The notes: generated from the letters alone by a model not told the origin. Numbered from the stretch's first letter, positions 17,380 through 25,925 are shown. The stretch is 64,000 bases of DNA from Streptomyces werraensis (GCA_014656175.1 BNBX01000001.1:248001-312000); one strand, 5' to 3'. Program-made: numbers and translations.

Positions 17380-17409
17380 TTGATCGATCATCGATCACGG
17401 AGTTATTGT
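17380..17409 (+). promoter_or_regulatory. Candidate aceE promoter
   Basis: TTGATC (17380-17385) and TATTGT (17404-17409) are separated by 18 nt, a plausible -35/-10 pair about 105 nt before the aceE start. A perfect palindrome covers the -35 and most of the spacer. The rest of the 344-bp gap 17170-17513 shows only a GC-rich hairpin-like run near 17210 (CGGGGGCTCCGCCCCCG). Confidence 0.5.
17381..17397. promoter_or_regulatory. Perfect 17-bp palindrome, candidate GntR operator
   Basis: TGATCGAT and ATCGATCA flank a central C, giving exact 8-bp arms. It is AT-rich compared with its surroundings, overlaps the putative aceE -35 and spacer, and lies 212 bp after a GntR gene. That position fits repression by steric block. 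Confidence 0.65.
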
Positions 17410-17513
17410 CGCCTGCGGACTTCCACCGAAGTCCACAGCCCTGTCCTGCCAAAGACCAAGGGCACCCCCGAACCCTTCTGAGGGCACCCCCTTCGACTGA
17501 GGAAGGCGGCGAC

Positions 17514-20216
17514 ATGACCGACCCCAACGCCATCCAGCCGAGCGAGCTCGACCAGCTCCCGGACCGCGACCCCGAGGAGACCGCCGAGTGGCAGGCCTCC
17601 CTGGACGCCGTGACCGCGGCGGCCGGGCCGCACCGTGCCGCGTACCTGATGCGGCGCACGCTGGAGCGTGCCGAGGGCGCCGGCGTCGCGCTGCCCAAGC
17701 TGCTCGAGACCGACTACGTCAACACCATCCCCACCGCGGCCGAGCCCGCCGTGGACGGCGACGAGGCGATGGAGCAGCGCATCACCGCCTGGAACCGGTG
17801 GAACGCGGCGGCGATGGTGACGCGCGGCAGCAAGTACGGCGTGGGCGGCCACATCGCCACCTTCGCCTCGGCCGCGTGGCTCTACGAGACCGGCTTCAAC
17901 CACTTCTTCCGCGGCAAGGAGGGGGACGGCTCCGGCGACCAGCTCTACATCCAGGGCCACGCCTCCCCCGGCATCTACGCCCGCGCGTTCCTCGACGGCC
18001 GGATCAGCGAGGAGCAGCTCGACAACTTCCGCCGTGAGGCGGGCGGCAACGGCCTGCCGTCCTACCCGCACCCGCGGCGTCTGCCCTGGCTGTGGGAGTT
18101 CCCCACGGTGTCGATGGGCCTCGGCCCGATCTCCGCGATCTACCAGGCGCGCTTCAACCGCTACCTGACCAACCGCGGGATCAAGGACGTCTCCGACTCC
18201 CACGTGTGGGCGTTCCTCGGCGACGGTGAGATGGACGAGCCCGAGTCGACGACCGCGCTCACCCTGGCCGCCCGCGAGCAGCTCGACAACCTGACCTTCG
18301 TGGTCAACTGCAACCTGCAGCGCCTCGACGGCCCGGTCCGCGCCAACTTCAAGATCGTGCAGGAGCTGGAGGCCCAGTTCCGCGGCGCCGGCTGGAACGT
18401 CATCAAGACCCTGTGGGGCACGGCGTGGGACGAGCTGTTCCAGCTCGACACCACCGGCGCCCTCGTACGCCGCCTCCGCGAGGTGCCCGACGCGCAGGTG
18501 CAGACGTACCAGACGCGCGACGCCGCCTACATCCGCGAGGACTTCTTCGGCAAGGACCCGGCGCTCGTCGAGATGGCGAAGCTGCTGAGCGACGACAAGA
18601 TCCTCGAGTGCTTCCACCTCTCGCGCGGCGGCCACGAGTCCCGCAAGGTCTACGCCGCCTACAAGGCCGCGCTGTCCCACAAGGGCGCGCCGACCGTGAT
18701 CCTGGCGCAGACCGTCAAGGGCCACACCCTCGGTGAGGGCTTCGCCTCGAAGAACGCCAACCACCAGATGAAGAAGCTGACGGTGGACGAGTTCAAGGCG
18801 ATGCGCGACCGCCTGGAGCTGCCGATCCCGGACTCGGCATTCGTCGACGGCGTGGTGCCTTACGCGCACCCGGGCGCCGACTCTCCCGAGGTCCGCTACC
18901 TCCAGGAGCGCCGCGCCGCCCTCGGCGGCCCCGCCCCGGCCCGCCGCGTGCACCCGGTGGCGCCGCTGCCGCAGCCCGCGGACAAGGCGTTCACCGCCTT
19001 CGACAAGGGCTCCGGCTCGCAGAACGTGGCCACCACGATGGCGTTCGTCCGCCTGGTCAAGGACCTCGTCCGCGACAAGGAGACCGGCCGGCGCTGGGTG
19101 CCGATCGTCCCCGACGAGGCGCGCACCTTCGGCATGGAGAGCCTCTTCCCGTCCCTCGGCATCTACTCGCCGATGGGCCAGACGTACGAGCCGGTCGACC
19201 GCGACCAGCTGATGTACTACAAGGAAGCCAAGAACGGCCAGATCTTCAACGAGGGGATCACCGAGGCCGGTGCCATGGCCGAATTCATCGCCGCGTCGAC
19301 GTCGTACTCGACGCACGGCGAGACGATGATCCCGTTCTACATCTACTACTCGATGTTCGGCTGGCAGCGCACCGGCGACCAGATGTGGCAGCTCGGCGAC
19401 CAGCTGGGCCGCGGCTTCCTGGTCGGCGCCACCGCGGGCCGCACCACGCTGACCGGTGAGGGCCTCCAGCACGCCGACGGCCACTCCCCCGTCATCGCGG
19501 CGACCAACCCGGCCGCCCTGACGTACGACCCGGCGTTCGCGTACGAGATCGCGGTCATCGTCAAGGAGGGTCTGCGCCGGATGTTCGGCGAGGCGAAGCC
19601 GGACGAGGACCAGAACGTCTTCTACTACCTGACGGTCTACAACGAGCCGCTGCCGCAGCCCGCGAAGCCGCAGACGGCGGGCGTCGACGAGGGCATCGTC
19701 AAGGGTCTGTACCGCTTCAACACGGCGGAGTCCGCGGGCCTGTCCCCCGCCGCCAACGCCCCGCGCATCCAGCTGCTGGGCTCCGGCACGGCGATCCACT
19801 GGGCGCTGAAGGCGCAGCGGCTGCTCGCCGAGGAGTGGGGTGTGTCCGCCGACGTGTGGTCCGCCACCTCGTGGACCGAGCTGCGGCGCGACGCGATGGA
19901 GGCCGACGAGGCCCTGCTGCGCGGCGAGGACCGGACGCCGTACGTACGGCAGGCGCTCCAGGGCGCCGAGGGCCCGGTGCTGGCGGTGTCCGACTACATG
20001 CGCCAGGTCCCGGACCAGATCGCGCAGTGGGTCGAGCAGGACTACACCTCGCTGGGCGCCGACGGCTTCGGTCTGTCGGACACCCGTGAGGCGGCCCGCC
20101 GCCACTTCGGCGTGGACGCCGAGTCCATCGTCGTCGCCGCCCTGGCCCAGCTCGCCCGCCGCGGCGAGGTGAAGGCCACCGCGGTGAAGGAGGCCCGGGA
20201 GAAGTACGGGCTGTAG
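17514..20216 (+). CDS. aceE: Pyruvate dehydrogenase E1 component, homodimeric type
   Basis: This thiamine-diphosphate enzyme decarboxylates pyruvate and acetylates the lipoyl group of E2. The 900-aa length fits the homodimeric AceE class. The ThDP/Mg motif is GDGEMDEPESTTALTLAAR near residue 240, continuing to VVNCNLQRLDGPVRAN. SMGLGPISAIYQARFNRYL and GHTLGEGFASKNANHQMKK are further family regions. The ATG at 17514 follows TGAGGAAGGCGG. No dedicated aceF is present, so the nearby two-lipoyl E2 and lpdA are the likely partners. A terminator follows 16 bp after the stop. Confidence 0.97.
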   Translation: MTDPNAIQPSELDQLPDRDPEETAEWQASLDAVTAAAGPHRAAYLMRRTLERAEGAGVALPKLLETDYVNTIPTAAEPAVDGDEAMEQRITAWNRWNAAAMVTRGSKYGVGGHIATFASAAWLYETGFNHFFRGKEGDGSGDQLYIQGHASPGIYARAFLDGRISEEQLDNFRREAGGNGLPSYPHPRRLPWLWEFPTVSMGLGPISAIYQARFNRYLTNRGIKDVSDSHVWAFLGDGEMDEPESTTALTLAAREQLDNLTFVVNCNLQRLDGPVRANFKIVQELEAQFRGAGWNVIKTLWGTAWDELFQLDTTGALVRRLREVPDAQVQTYQTRDAAYIREDFFGKDPALVEMAKLLSDDKILECFHLSRGGHESRKVYAAYKAALSHKGAPTVILAQTVKGHTLGEGFASKNANHQMKKLTVDEFKAMRDRLELPIPDSAFVDGVVPYAHPGADSPEVRYLQERRAALGGPAPARRVHPVAPLPQPADKAFTAFDKGSGSQNVATTMAFVRLVKDLVRDKETGRRWVPIVPDEARTFGMESLFPSLGIYSPMGQTYEPVDRDQLMYYKEAKNGQIFNEGITEAGAMAEFIAASTSYSTHGETMIPFYIYYSMFGWQRTGDQMWQLGDQLGRGFLVGATAGRTTLTGEGLQHADGHSPVIAATNPAALTYDPAFAYEIAVIVKEGLRRMFGEAKPDEDQNVFYYLTVYNEPLPQPAKPQTAGVDEGIVKGLYRFNTAESAGLSPAANAPRIQLLGSGTAIHWALKAQRLLAEEWGVSADVWSATSWTELRRDAMEADEALLRGEDRTPYVRQALQGAEGPVLAVSDYMRQVPDQIAQWVEQDYTSLGADGFGLSDTREAARRHFGVDAESIVVAALAQLARRGEVKATAVKEAREKYGL

Positions 20217-20231
20217 GGCCCGAGTTGCGGG

Positions 20232-20275
20232 GAGGCCCCCGTCGTCACGCGTGTGCGCGTGGCGACGGGGGCCTC
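20232..20275 (+). terminator. Long hairpin terminator after aceE
   Basis: A 20-bp stem (20232-20251 with 20256-20275), perfect except for one G-U pair, closes on TGTG. It lies just 16 bp upstream of the WYL regulator gene. Confidence 0.85.
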
Positions 20276-20290
20276 TTGCATGATGGGCGC

Positions 20291-21277
20291 ATGCGTGCTG
20301 CCCGGTTGATCAAGATGGTGCTGCTGCTGCAGTCCCGGCCCTCCATGACCGCCGCCGAACTGGCCCGGGAGCTGGAGGTGTCGGAGCGTACGGTCACCCG
20401 TGACGCGCAGGCGCTGTCGGAGGCGGGCGTGCCGGTGTACGCGGACCGGGGGCGGATCGGCGGCTACCGGCTGGTCGGCGGGTACCGGACCCGGCTGACG
20501 GGGCTGGCCCGCAGCGAGGCGGAGGCGCTGTTCCTCTCCGGGGTGCCGGGCGCGCTGCGCGAGATGGGCCTGGAGGACGCTGCCTCGGCGGCCCGGCTGA
20601 AGGTGTCCGCGGCGCTGCTGCCGTCGCTGCGGGACGCCTCGCGGACGGCGGCGCAGCGGTTCCACCTGGACGCGCCGAACTGGTTCCGGGAGCCCGAGAC
20701 GCCGGAGCTGCTGCCGGCCGTGGCGGACGCGGTCTGGGACGACCGGCGGATCACCGCACGCTACCGGCGCGGGTCCGGGGAGCGGCGGCACGAGGTGGAG
20801 CGGGAGCTGGAGCCGTACGGGCTCGTGCTGAAGGCGGGCGTCTGGTACCTGTGCGCGCGGGTCACGGGGCGGGACTCCTTCCGGGTGTACCGGATCGACC
20901 GGTTCACGGCGGTGGAGCCGCGCGAGGAGCGGTTCGAGCGGGCGGAGGACTTCGATCTGCCGGCGTTCTGGGAGGAGCGGGCGGAGCAGTTCGCGCGGTC
21001 GATCCTGCGCGCGGAGGTGGTGGTGCGGCTGTCGGCGGAGGGGGTGCGGAGACTGCCGTACGCGGTGGACGCGGGGGCGGTGCGGGAGGTGCTGGAGGGG
21101 GTGGCCGAACCCCGTGACGGGGAGTGGGTCACCGTGACGCTGCCGGTGGAGTCCGAGGAGGTGGCCCGGACGCAGCTGGCTTCGCTGGGGGCGGAGGTGG
21201 AGGTGCTGGAGCCGCTGTCGTTGCGGGAGTGGTTCGCCGCCGAGGCGGAGCGGCTGGTGCGGTTGTACCGGAGGTGA
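20291..21277 (+). CDS. YafY-like HTH/WYL transcriptional regulator
   Basis: This 328-aa regulator begins with an HTH_11 domain (ARLIKMVLLLQSRPSMTAAEL, then ELEVSERTVTRDAQALSEAG). The WYL domain lies around residues 150-220 (RRHEVERELEPYGLVLKAGVWYLCAR, FRVYRIDRF) and a C-terminal WCX extension follows. WYL proteins typically sense nucleotides or other ligands; the target is unknown. The ATG at 20291 is the family start. It follows the aceE terminator by 15 bp, so its promoter must overlap the terminator or sit inside aceE. Confidence 0.9.
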   Translation: MRAARLIKMVLLLQSRPSMTAAELARELEVSERTVTRDAQALSEAGVPVYADRGRIGGYRLVGGYRTRLTGLARSEAEALFLSGVPGALREMGLEDAASAARLKVSAALLPSLRDASRTAAQRFHLDAPNWFREPETPELLPAVADAVWDDRRITARYRRGSGERRHEVERELEPYGLVLKAGVWYLCARVTGRDSFRVYRIDRFTAVEPREERFERAEDFDLPAFWEERAEQFARSILRAEVVVRLSAEGVRRLPYAVDAGAVREVLEGVAEPRDGEWVTVTLPVESEEVARTQLASLGAEVEVLEPLSLREWFAAEAERLVRLYRR

Positions 21278-21358
21278 GGGGGTGTGGGGTGCGTCCGGGT
21301 TTTCCGCCCCCGCCGCCCCTTCCCTTCCCTGGGGGCTGCGCCCCCAGACCCCCCTTTT

Positions 21359-21378
21359 GCGCAGTTCCCCGCGCCCCT
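21359..21378. repeat. Copy of a dispersed short intergenic motif
   Basis: GCGCAGTTCCCCGCGCCCCT lies between the WYL gene and the DUF4240 gene. The core GTTCCCCGCGCCCCT recurs at 27670-27684, and a close form lies on the other strand at 61102-61121. Such elements are common between Streptomyces genes and have no known function that I can state. Confidence 0.55.
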
Positions 21379-21409
21379 TGGGGGTCCTTGGGTCGATGCT
21401 TGTTCCGTG

Positions 21410-21931
21410 ATGGACGAGACGGAGTTCTGGGCGTTGGTGGACGGGGCTCGGGAGGATGCCGAAGGGGATCCCGAGGAGCAGGCCGATCTGCTCGTGGAGC
21501 GGCTCGTGCTGCTGGACCCCGAGGCCGTGCTGGACTTCGCCCGTCACTTCGAGGCGCGCTACCAGCGCGCGTACCGCTGGGACCTGTGGGGGGCCGCGTG
21601 GGTGCTGCTGGACGGGGCCAGCGACGACGCCTTCGACTTCTTCCGGTGCTGGCTCATCGGCCAGGGCCGTGAGGTGTTCGAGGGCGCGCTGCACGACCCG
21701 GACGCGCTCGCCGAGCTGCTCGACGACTTCGACGAGGAGATCGACGGCGACGGGGAGGACCTGGGCTACGCGGCCGACGAGGCGTACGAGCAGCTCACCG
21801 GACTGGTGATGCCCGACCTCGGCCTCCCTCCGGCACCCGCGGAGCCGGAGGGCACACCGCTCGACTTCGAGAACGAGGCGCGGCTCGCCGCGCGCTATCC
21901 GCGGCTGTGGCAGAGGTTCCGCGGGGACTGA
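21410..21931 (+). CDS. DUF4240 domain protein
   Basis: This acidic 173-aa soluble protein begins MDETEFWALVDGAREDAEGD and contains WDLWGAAWVLLDGASDDAFDFFRCWLIGQGREVFEGAL near residues 61-100. That is the DUF4240 core, and conserved Trp and Asp residues are evident. Family members appear in immunity-like and Streptomyces-specific contexts, with no proven activity. The start could also be GTG 21407, immediately before the ATG; no good ribosome binding site is visible. It faces the small ORF and amidase gene tail to tail. Confidence 0.8.
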   Translation: MDETEFWALVDGAREDAEGDPEEQADLLVERLVLLDPEAVLDFARHFEARYQRAYRWDLWGAAWVLLDGASDDAFDFFRCWLIGQGREVFEGALHDPDALAELLDDFDEEIDGDGEDLGYAADEAYEQLTGLVMPDLGLPPAPAEPEGTPLDFENEARLAARYPRLWQRFRGD

Positions 21932-21959
21932 GCCGCGGGGCGCGGGCGCCGGGCGCCGG

Positions 21960-22136
21960 TCACAGGCGCCGGTGCGGGCTCTGCGCCTGCCGCAGGGGGG
22001 CCGCGTTGGCCTGCATGAGGGCGGAGGCCGTGGAGGCGGCGGGGCCGAGGACGACGGCCGCCGCGGCGCACAGGGCGGTCCAGGGGCGTCGCAGGGCGTC
22101 CGCCCAGGTGGTACTTCGGGCAGGGGTGTCTCTCAT
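21960..22136 (-). CDS. Small membrane or secreted protein coupled to the amidase gene
   Basis: A 58-aa ORF begins MRDTPARSTTWADALRRPW. It has one hydrophobic segment (TALCAAAAVVLGPAASTASAL, residues ~20-41) that may be a membrane anchor or signal sequence, and a short polar tail. Its ATG overlaps the stop of the amidase gene (ATGA at 22133-22136), the arrangement of translational coupling. I do not recognise a family. The ribosome binding site is weak, so translation probably depends on the upstream gene. Confidence 0.5.
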   Translation of the reverse strand: MRDTPARSTTWADALRRPWTALCAAAAVVLGPAASTASALMQANAAPLRQAQSPHRRL

Positions 22137-23050
22137 GGGCTCAGCTCTTCGTTCCGTGCGTCGTCTTCGACAGTGACGCGCTGTGTGTCGGTGCCGGTGT
22201 CCCGGCCGGGGCCGGTTCCGGCGTCGCGGCCCTGGAGGCGGGCCGCGAGGTCCCTGATCTCCGGGAGCCGCGCGTGCAGGGCGGCGCCCGGGCAGTCGGT
22301 CATGTAGCCGTCGCTGTGCCCCGCGACGGCGGGCAGGGTGGCGGTGGCGCCGGCCGCGTAGCGGCTGCCGCCGTTGCTGGAGACCAGCCGCACCTCGGAG
22401 CGCGGGTCGGTGCCGGAGGGGCCGAGCTTCCAGGCGGTCACGGCGGCGATCGAGCGCAGCATCTCGTCCGGCACCTCCACGCCCTCGGTGAAGGTGCCGA
22501 GGGCGGCGATGCCGGCGGTGCGGTGGTTGAAGCCCTGGGTGTGGGCGCCGGTGACGGGCCGGTCGGCGCCGCCGGCGCGGCCCTCGTAGACGGTGCCGCA
22601 GCGGTCGACGACGAAGTTGTAGCCGAGGTCGTCCCAGTCGCGGCCCTGGGTCTGCCCCTCGTACAGCGCCCGGATGATGCCGGGGGCGTCGGCGCAGTCG
22701 TACCCGCCCGGCGAGTCGGTGTGGTGGATGAACACGGCGACGACCTGGTCGTCGTAGCGCGGCGGGGGCTGGTCGCGGGCCGCGTCGCCGAGCCATGCCG
22801 CGCGCGGCACGATGTCCGGCCGGGGGGCGTGGAAGGCGGGTGCGGGGCGGGCGGCGGCCTGGGCGTCGGAGGACTCGGCGGCCCGTTCGACGCCGTAGGC
22901 GCTCAGCACCAGCGCGACGGCCGCGGCCGCGCCCGGCACGAAGCCGAGGGGCACGGTGACCGTTCTCGGCAGCCGCGTGGAGCCGGGCCGGCCGGGTATC
23001 CGGGCCGGGCGGGGCTTCCGCGCGCCGCGCGGTCTCCTGGGGACACGCAT
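22133..23050 (-). CDS. Peptidoglycan-recognition / N-acetylmuramoyl-L-alanine amidase domain protein
   Basis: This 305-aa protein has a basic N-terminus and a single hydrophobic segment (VTVPLGFVPGAAAAVALVLSAYGV), so it is exported or anchored. The PGRP/Amidase_2 domain follows (VVAVFIHHTDSPGGYDC, LGYNFVVDRCGTVYEGRAGG, GAHTQGFNHRTAGIAALG, AGHSDGYMTDCPGAAL). The His of FIHHT and the His and Cys of GHSD...DCPG are the expected zinc ligands, so amidase activity is likely. The ATG at 23050 (MRVPRRPRG) is preferred over 23137 because the basic signal begins here; the ribosome binding site is weak. It is divergent from the MarP-like protease gene. Confidence 0.88.
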   Translation of the reverse strand: MRVPRRPRGARKPRPARIPGRPGSTRLPRTVTVPLGFVPGAAAAVALVLSAYGVERAAESSDAQAAARPAPAFHAPRPDIVPRAAWLGDAARDQPPPRYDDQVVAVFIHHTDSPGGYDCADAPGIIRALYEGQTQGRDWDDLGYNFVVDRCGTVYEGRAGGADRPVTGAHTQGFNHRTAGIAALGTFTEGVEVPDEMLRSIAAVTAWKLGPSGTDPRSEVRLVSSNGGSRYAAGATATLPAVAGHSDGYMTDCPGAALHARLPEIRDLAARLQGRDAGTGPGRDTGTDTQRVTVEDDARNEELSP

Positions 23051-23261
23051 GGTCCCACTGTGGGGCGGGCCACAGCGGGACGCGACGTCTGCTCCGCCAG
23101 TCGGTGGACGGCCGGTGGAACCATCGTCCGGGTGCATGACGTTTCCCCCAGTGCACGCGCGCCTCGCGGGCTGCTTTCCCGCGTCCGGCGGGCGTGTGGC
23201 TGATCACGTGGCCCCCGGGCCCCGTACTGAGGGTCGTGGTCCGAAGAGAAAGGCGGCGTGC

Positions 23262-24446
23262 GTGGATCTGCTCGACATCCTGCTGATGCTGGTCGTCCTG
23301 GCCTATGCGGCGTCCGGTTACCGGCGCGGACTGGTCGCCGGCTGTGTGTCCCTGGCCGGTTTCGTGGGCGGCGCGGTCGTCGGCGTGTGGATCCTGCCGT
23401 GGGTGATGGACCTGGTGACGCCGGGGACCACGCGGGCGACGGTGACCGCGGTGTTCACGGTGCTGCTGCCGGCCGTCGTGGGGCACGAGCTGGCGGGGCG
23501 GCTGGGGCTGCGGCTGCGCCGGGAGCTGGACCGGGGCCCGCTGCGGGTGGCGGACGGGGTCGGCGGGGCCGCGGCGAACGCGGTGGCGGTGCTGATCGTG
23601 GCGTGGGTGGCGGCGAGCGTGCTGGGCGCGTCCTCGTCGCCGCTGGTGACGTCGGCGATCCGGGACTCACGGCTGCTGGGCGCGGTGCAGGACGCCATGC
23701 CGGACACCACGCCGGCCTGGTTCTCGCGGGCGACGTCGGCGCTGACCGAGGCGGGATTCCCGCAGGTGTTCAACCCGTTCGAGAACGAGTCGACCGCCGA
23801 TGTCGCCGCGCCGACCGGGGACAACGTGACGGCGGCCGCCACCCGTGCCGCGCAGCGCGGCACGGTGAAGGTCGAGGGTGTGGCGGGCACGCAGGGCCGC
23901 GAGGGCAGCGGCTTCGTGTACGCGCGGGAGCACGTGATGACCAACGCGCACGTGGTGGCGGGCATCGACGAGCCGACCGTGCGGGTGGGCGGCGTCGGGC
24001 AGGCGTACGAGGCGCGGGTGGTGCTGTTCGACGCGCAGACCGACGTGGCCGTGCTGTACGTGCCGGATCTGACGGCGCCGGTGCTGGCCTTCGACGACGA
24101 CGCGGAGCGGGGCGCTGCGGCGGTGGTGGCGGGCTATCCGCAGGACGGCGACTTGAACCTGCAGGCGGCGACGGTCGCGGCGCGGGTGCAGGCGCTCGGG
24201 CAGAACATCTACAACGACGCGCCGGTCACCCGGGAGATCTACTCGATCCGCTCCACGGTCCGCCCGGGCAACTCGGGCGGACCGCTGCTGACCACCGAAG
24301 GGCGGGTGTACGGCGTGGTGTTCGCGCGCTCCACGTCGGACGCGGAGACGGGGTACGTGCTGACGGCGGACGAGGTGGCCGACGAGGCCGCGCGGGCGGC
24401 GACGGCGACCACGCCGGTGGACACGGGAGAGCCGGTGATCTCTTAG
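23262..24446 (+). CDS. MarP-like membrane serine protease (CvpA plus trypsin domain)
   Basis: This 394-aa protein has a CvpA-type N-terminus with about four helices (DLLDILLMLVVLAYAASGYRRG onward, residues 1-120), followed by a chymotrypsin-fold protease. The catalytic triad is readable: His230 in MTNAHVVAG, Asp261 in DAQTDVAVL and Ser338 in RPGNSGGPL. It matches mycobacterial MarP, a periplasmic protease needed for acid and oxidative resistance, in length and order. The Cys pair that forms the regulatory disulfide in MarP is absent; only Cys28 is seen. The GTG at 23262 follows AAAGGCGG. Confidence 0.9.
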   Translation: MDLLDILLMLVVLAYAASGYRRGLVAGCVSLAGFVGGAVVGVWILPWVMDLVTPGTTRATVTAVFTVLLPAVVGHELAGRLGLRLRRELDRGPLRVADGVGGAAANAVAVLIVAWVAASVLGASSSPLVTSAIRDSRLLGAVQDAMPDTTPAWFSRATSALTEAGFPQVFNPFENESTADVAAPTGDNVTAAATRAAQRGTVKVEGVAGTQGREGSGFVYAREHVMTNAHVVAGIDEPTVRVGGVGQAYEARVVLFDAQTDVAVLYVPDLTAPVLAFDDDAERGAAAVVAGYPQDGDLNLQAATVAARVQALGQNIYNDAPVTREIYSIRSTVRPGNSGGPLLTTEGRVYGVVFARSTSDAETGYVLTADEVADEAARAATATTPVDTGEPVIS

Positions 24447-24459
24447 GGGCGGGCCGCCG

Positions 24460-24951
24460 TCACAGGAGGCTCCGGCCCATCAGGACGTCGTCGACGTAGC
24501 GGCCGTCCAGGTGGAACTCGCCCGGCAGCACGCCCTCCACGACGAAGCCCTCGGACGCGTAGAGCGTGCGGGCGACGGTGTTGGGGCCGAGGACGCGCAG
24601 GGTGATACGGCGGGCTCCCCGGCGGCGGGCCTCCTCGACGGCGGCCCGCACCAGAGCGCGGCCGGTTCCCTTGCCGCGTGCCTCCTCGGCGACGGCGAGG
24701 CCGCGGATCTGCAGGACGTGCGCGTTGGTCGGCATTCCGGTGGGGTGGCCGAGGCGGACGTAGCCCATGACCCGTCCGTCGTGCTCGGCGACGAGATGGG
24801 CGTCCGGGCCGCAGGTCGGGTGGAAGAAGGGTTCGTCGGGTCCGGGCGGCTCGGGCCGGACCTCGTGCAGCGGCGACCAGGTCTCGCGGTCCAGGCGGGC
24901 CAGGGCGGCCTCGTCGTCGGGGCGGGCGGGACGTATGAGGGGTTCCGGCAT
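24460..24951 (-). CDS. GNAT family N-acetyltransferase
   Basis: This 163-aa acetyltransferase has QIRGLAVAEEARGKGTGRALVRAAV near residues 82-106, the acetyl-CoA-binding R/Q-x-x-G-x-G/A motif, and VLGPNTVARTLYASEGFVVEGVL, the C-terminal GNAT motif. The substrate is unknown. Two starts compete. ATG 24951 has TAGAGT, a -10-like element, ending 7 nt upstream, which suits a leaderless message. GTG 24960 has GGAG 7 nt upstream and would add three residues. I prefer the ATG because the same spacing recurs at other genes in this window. It converges with the protease gene with a 13-bp gap. Confidence 0.85.
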   Translation of the reverse strand: MPEPLIRPARPDDEAALARLDRETWSPLHEVRPEPPGPDEPFFHPTCGPDAHLVAEHDGRVMGYVRLGHPTGMPTNAHVLQIRGLAVAEEARGKGTGRALVRAAVEEARRRGARRITLRVLGPNTVARTLYASEGFVVEGVLPGEFHLDGRYVDDVLMGRSLL

Positions 24952-25022
24952 ACGCGTCACTCTAGGACTCCAGGTGCGCTCCTCACCGTGAATATCGCCG
25001 TGACCCGGGCAGGATGGACGCC

Positions 25023-25925
25023 ATGGAACATGCGCGGATCGCGGTGGCCGGGGCGTCCGGACTGATCGGCTCCGCCCTGGTGCGGTCACTGGCGGCGGAC
25101 GGGCACACGGTGCTGCGGCTGGTGCGCCGGGAGCCCCGGTCGGCGGACGAGGTCCGCTGGGACCCCGCCCGCGGGACGGTGGACGCGGCAGGGCTCGCCG
25201 GGTGCGACGCGGTGGTGAACCTGGCGGGCGCCGGAGTCGGCGACCGGCGCTGGACGGACGCGTACAAGGAGCTGATCCGCTCCAGCCGGGTGCGGGGCAC
25301 GACCGCGCTCGCCGAGGCGGTCGCCGGGCTGCCCGAGGACGCCCGGCCGCGGGTGTTCCTGAACGGCAGCGCGATCGGCTACTACGGCGAGACCGGCGAC
25401 CGTGCGGTGGACGAGAGCGCGCCCGCGGGCGAGGGGTTCCTGCCGGAGGTCTGCGTGGCGTGGGAGGCCGCCGCGGCGCCGGCCCGGGAGGCGGGCGTGC
25501 GGACGGTGTTCGCGCGCACCGGGCTCGTGGTGGCGCCCGGGGGCGGCGCGTGGGGGCGGCTGTTCCCGCTGTTCCGGGCCGGTCTGGGCGGGCGGCTCGG
25601 GGACGGGCGGCAGTACTGGTCGTACATCGCGCTGCACGACGAGGTGGCGGCGCTGCGGCATCTCCTGGACACCGAGGGGCTGTCGGGGCCGTTCAACCTG
25701 ACGGCGCCCGAACCGCTGACGAACCGTGAGATCACCGCCGCGATGGCGCGCGTGCTGCGCCGGCCCGCCGTGTTCGCGGTGCCCGCGCCGGTGCTGCGGA
25801 CGGTGCTCGGCGAGATGGCGGGGGACGTGCTGGGCAGCGCGCGGGTGCTGCCGGCGCGGCTGCTGGAGTCGGGGTTCAGGTTCGCCTTCCCGCGGATCGA
25901 GGGGGCGATCAGGGCGGCGCTGTAG
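25023..25925 (+). CDS. TIGR01777 family SDR epimerase (SDR39U1-like)
   Basis: This 300-aa extended short-chain dehydrogenase has the NAD(P) motif VAGASGLIGSALVRSL at residues ~8-23. LAGAGVGDRRW and RVRGTTALAEAV follow, then NGSAIGYYGETGD with the YYG signature and the conserved C-terminal DUF1731 region (VPAPVLRTVLGEMAGDVLGSARVLPARLLESGF). Function is unproven in the family. In Mycobacterium the homologue sits between the two-lipoyl E2 and lipB, as recalled, and here it is also close upstream of lipB-lipA. ATG 25014 is an alternative start three codons earlier. Confidence 0.88.
   Translation: MEHARIAVAGASGLIGSALVRSLAADGHTVLRLVRREPRSADEVRWDPARGTVDAAGLAGCDAVVNLAGAGVGDRRWTDAYKELIRSSRVRGTTALAEAVAGLPEDARPRVFLNGSAIGYYGETGDRAVDESAPAGEGFLPEVCVAWEAAAAPAREAGVRTVFARTGLVVAPGGGAWGRLFPLFRAGLGGRLGDGRQYWSYIALHDEVAALRHLLDTEGLSGPFNLTAPEPLTNREITAAMARVLRRPAVFAVPAPVLRTVLGEMAGDVLGSARVLPARLLESGFRFAFPRIEGAIRAAL

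Noticed and set aside
17403..20105. A 900-aa frame antisense to aceE
   Set aside because: It is the complementary-strand image of aceE, with Arg/Val/Leu repetition and no family features.
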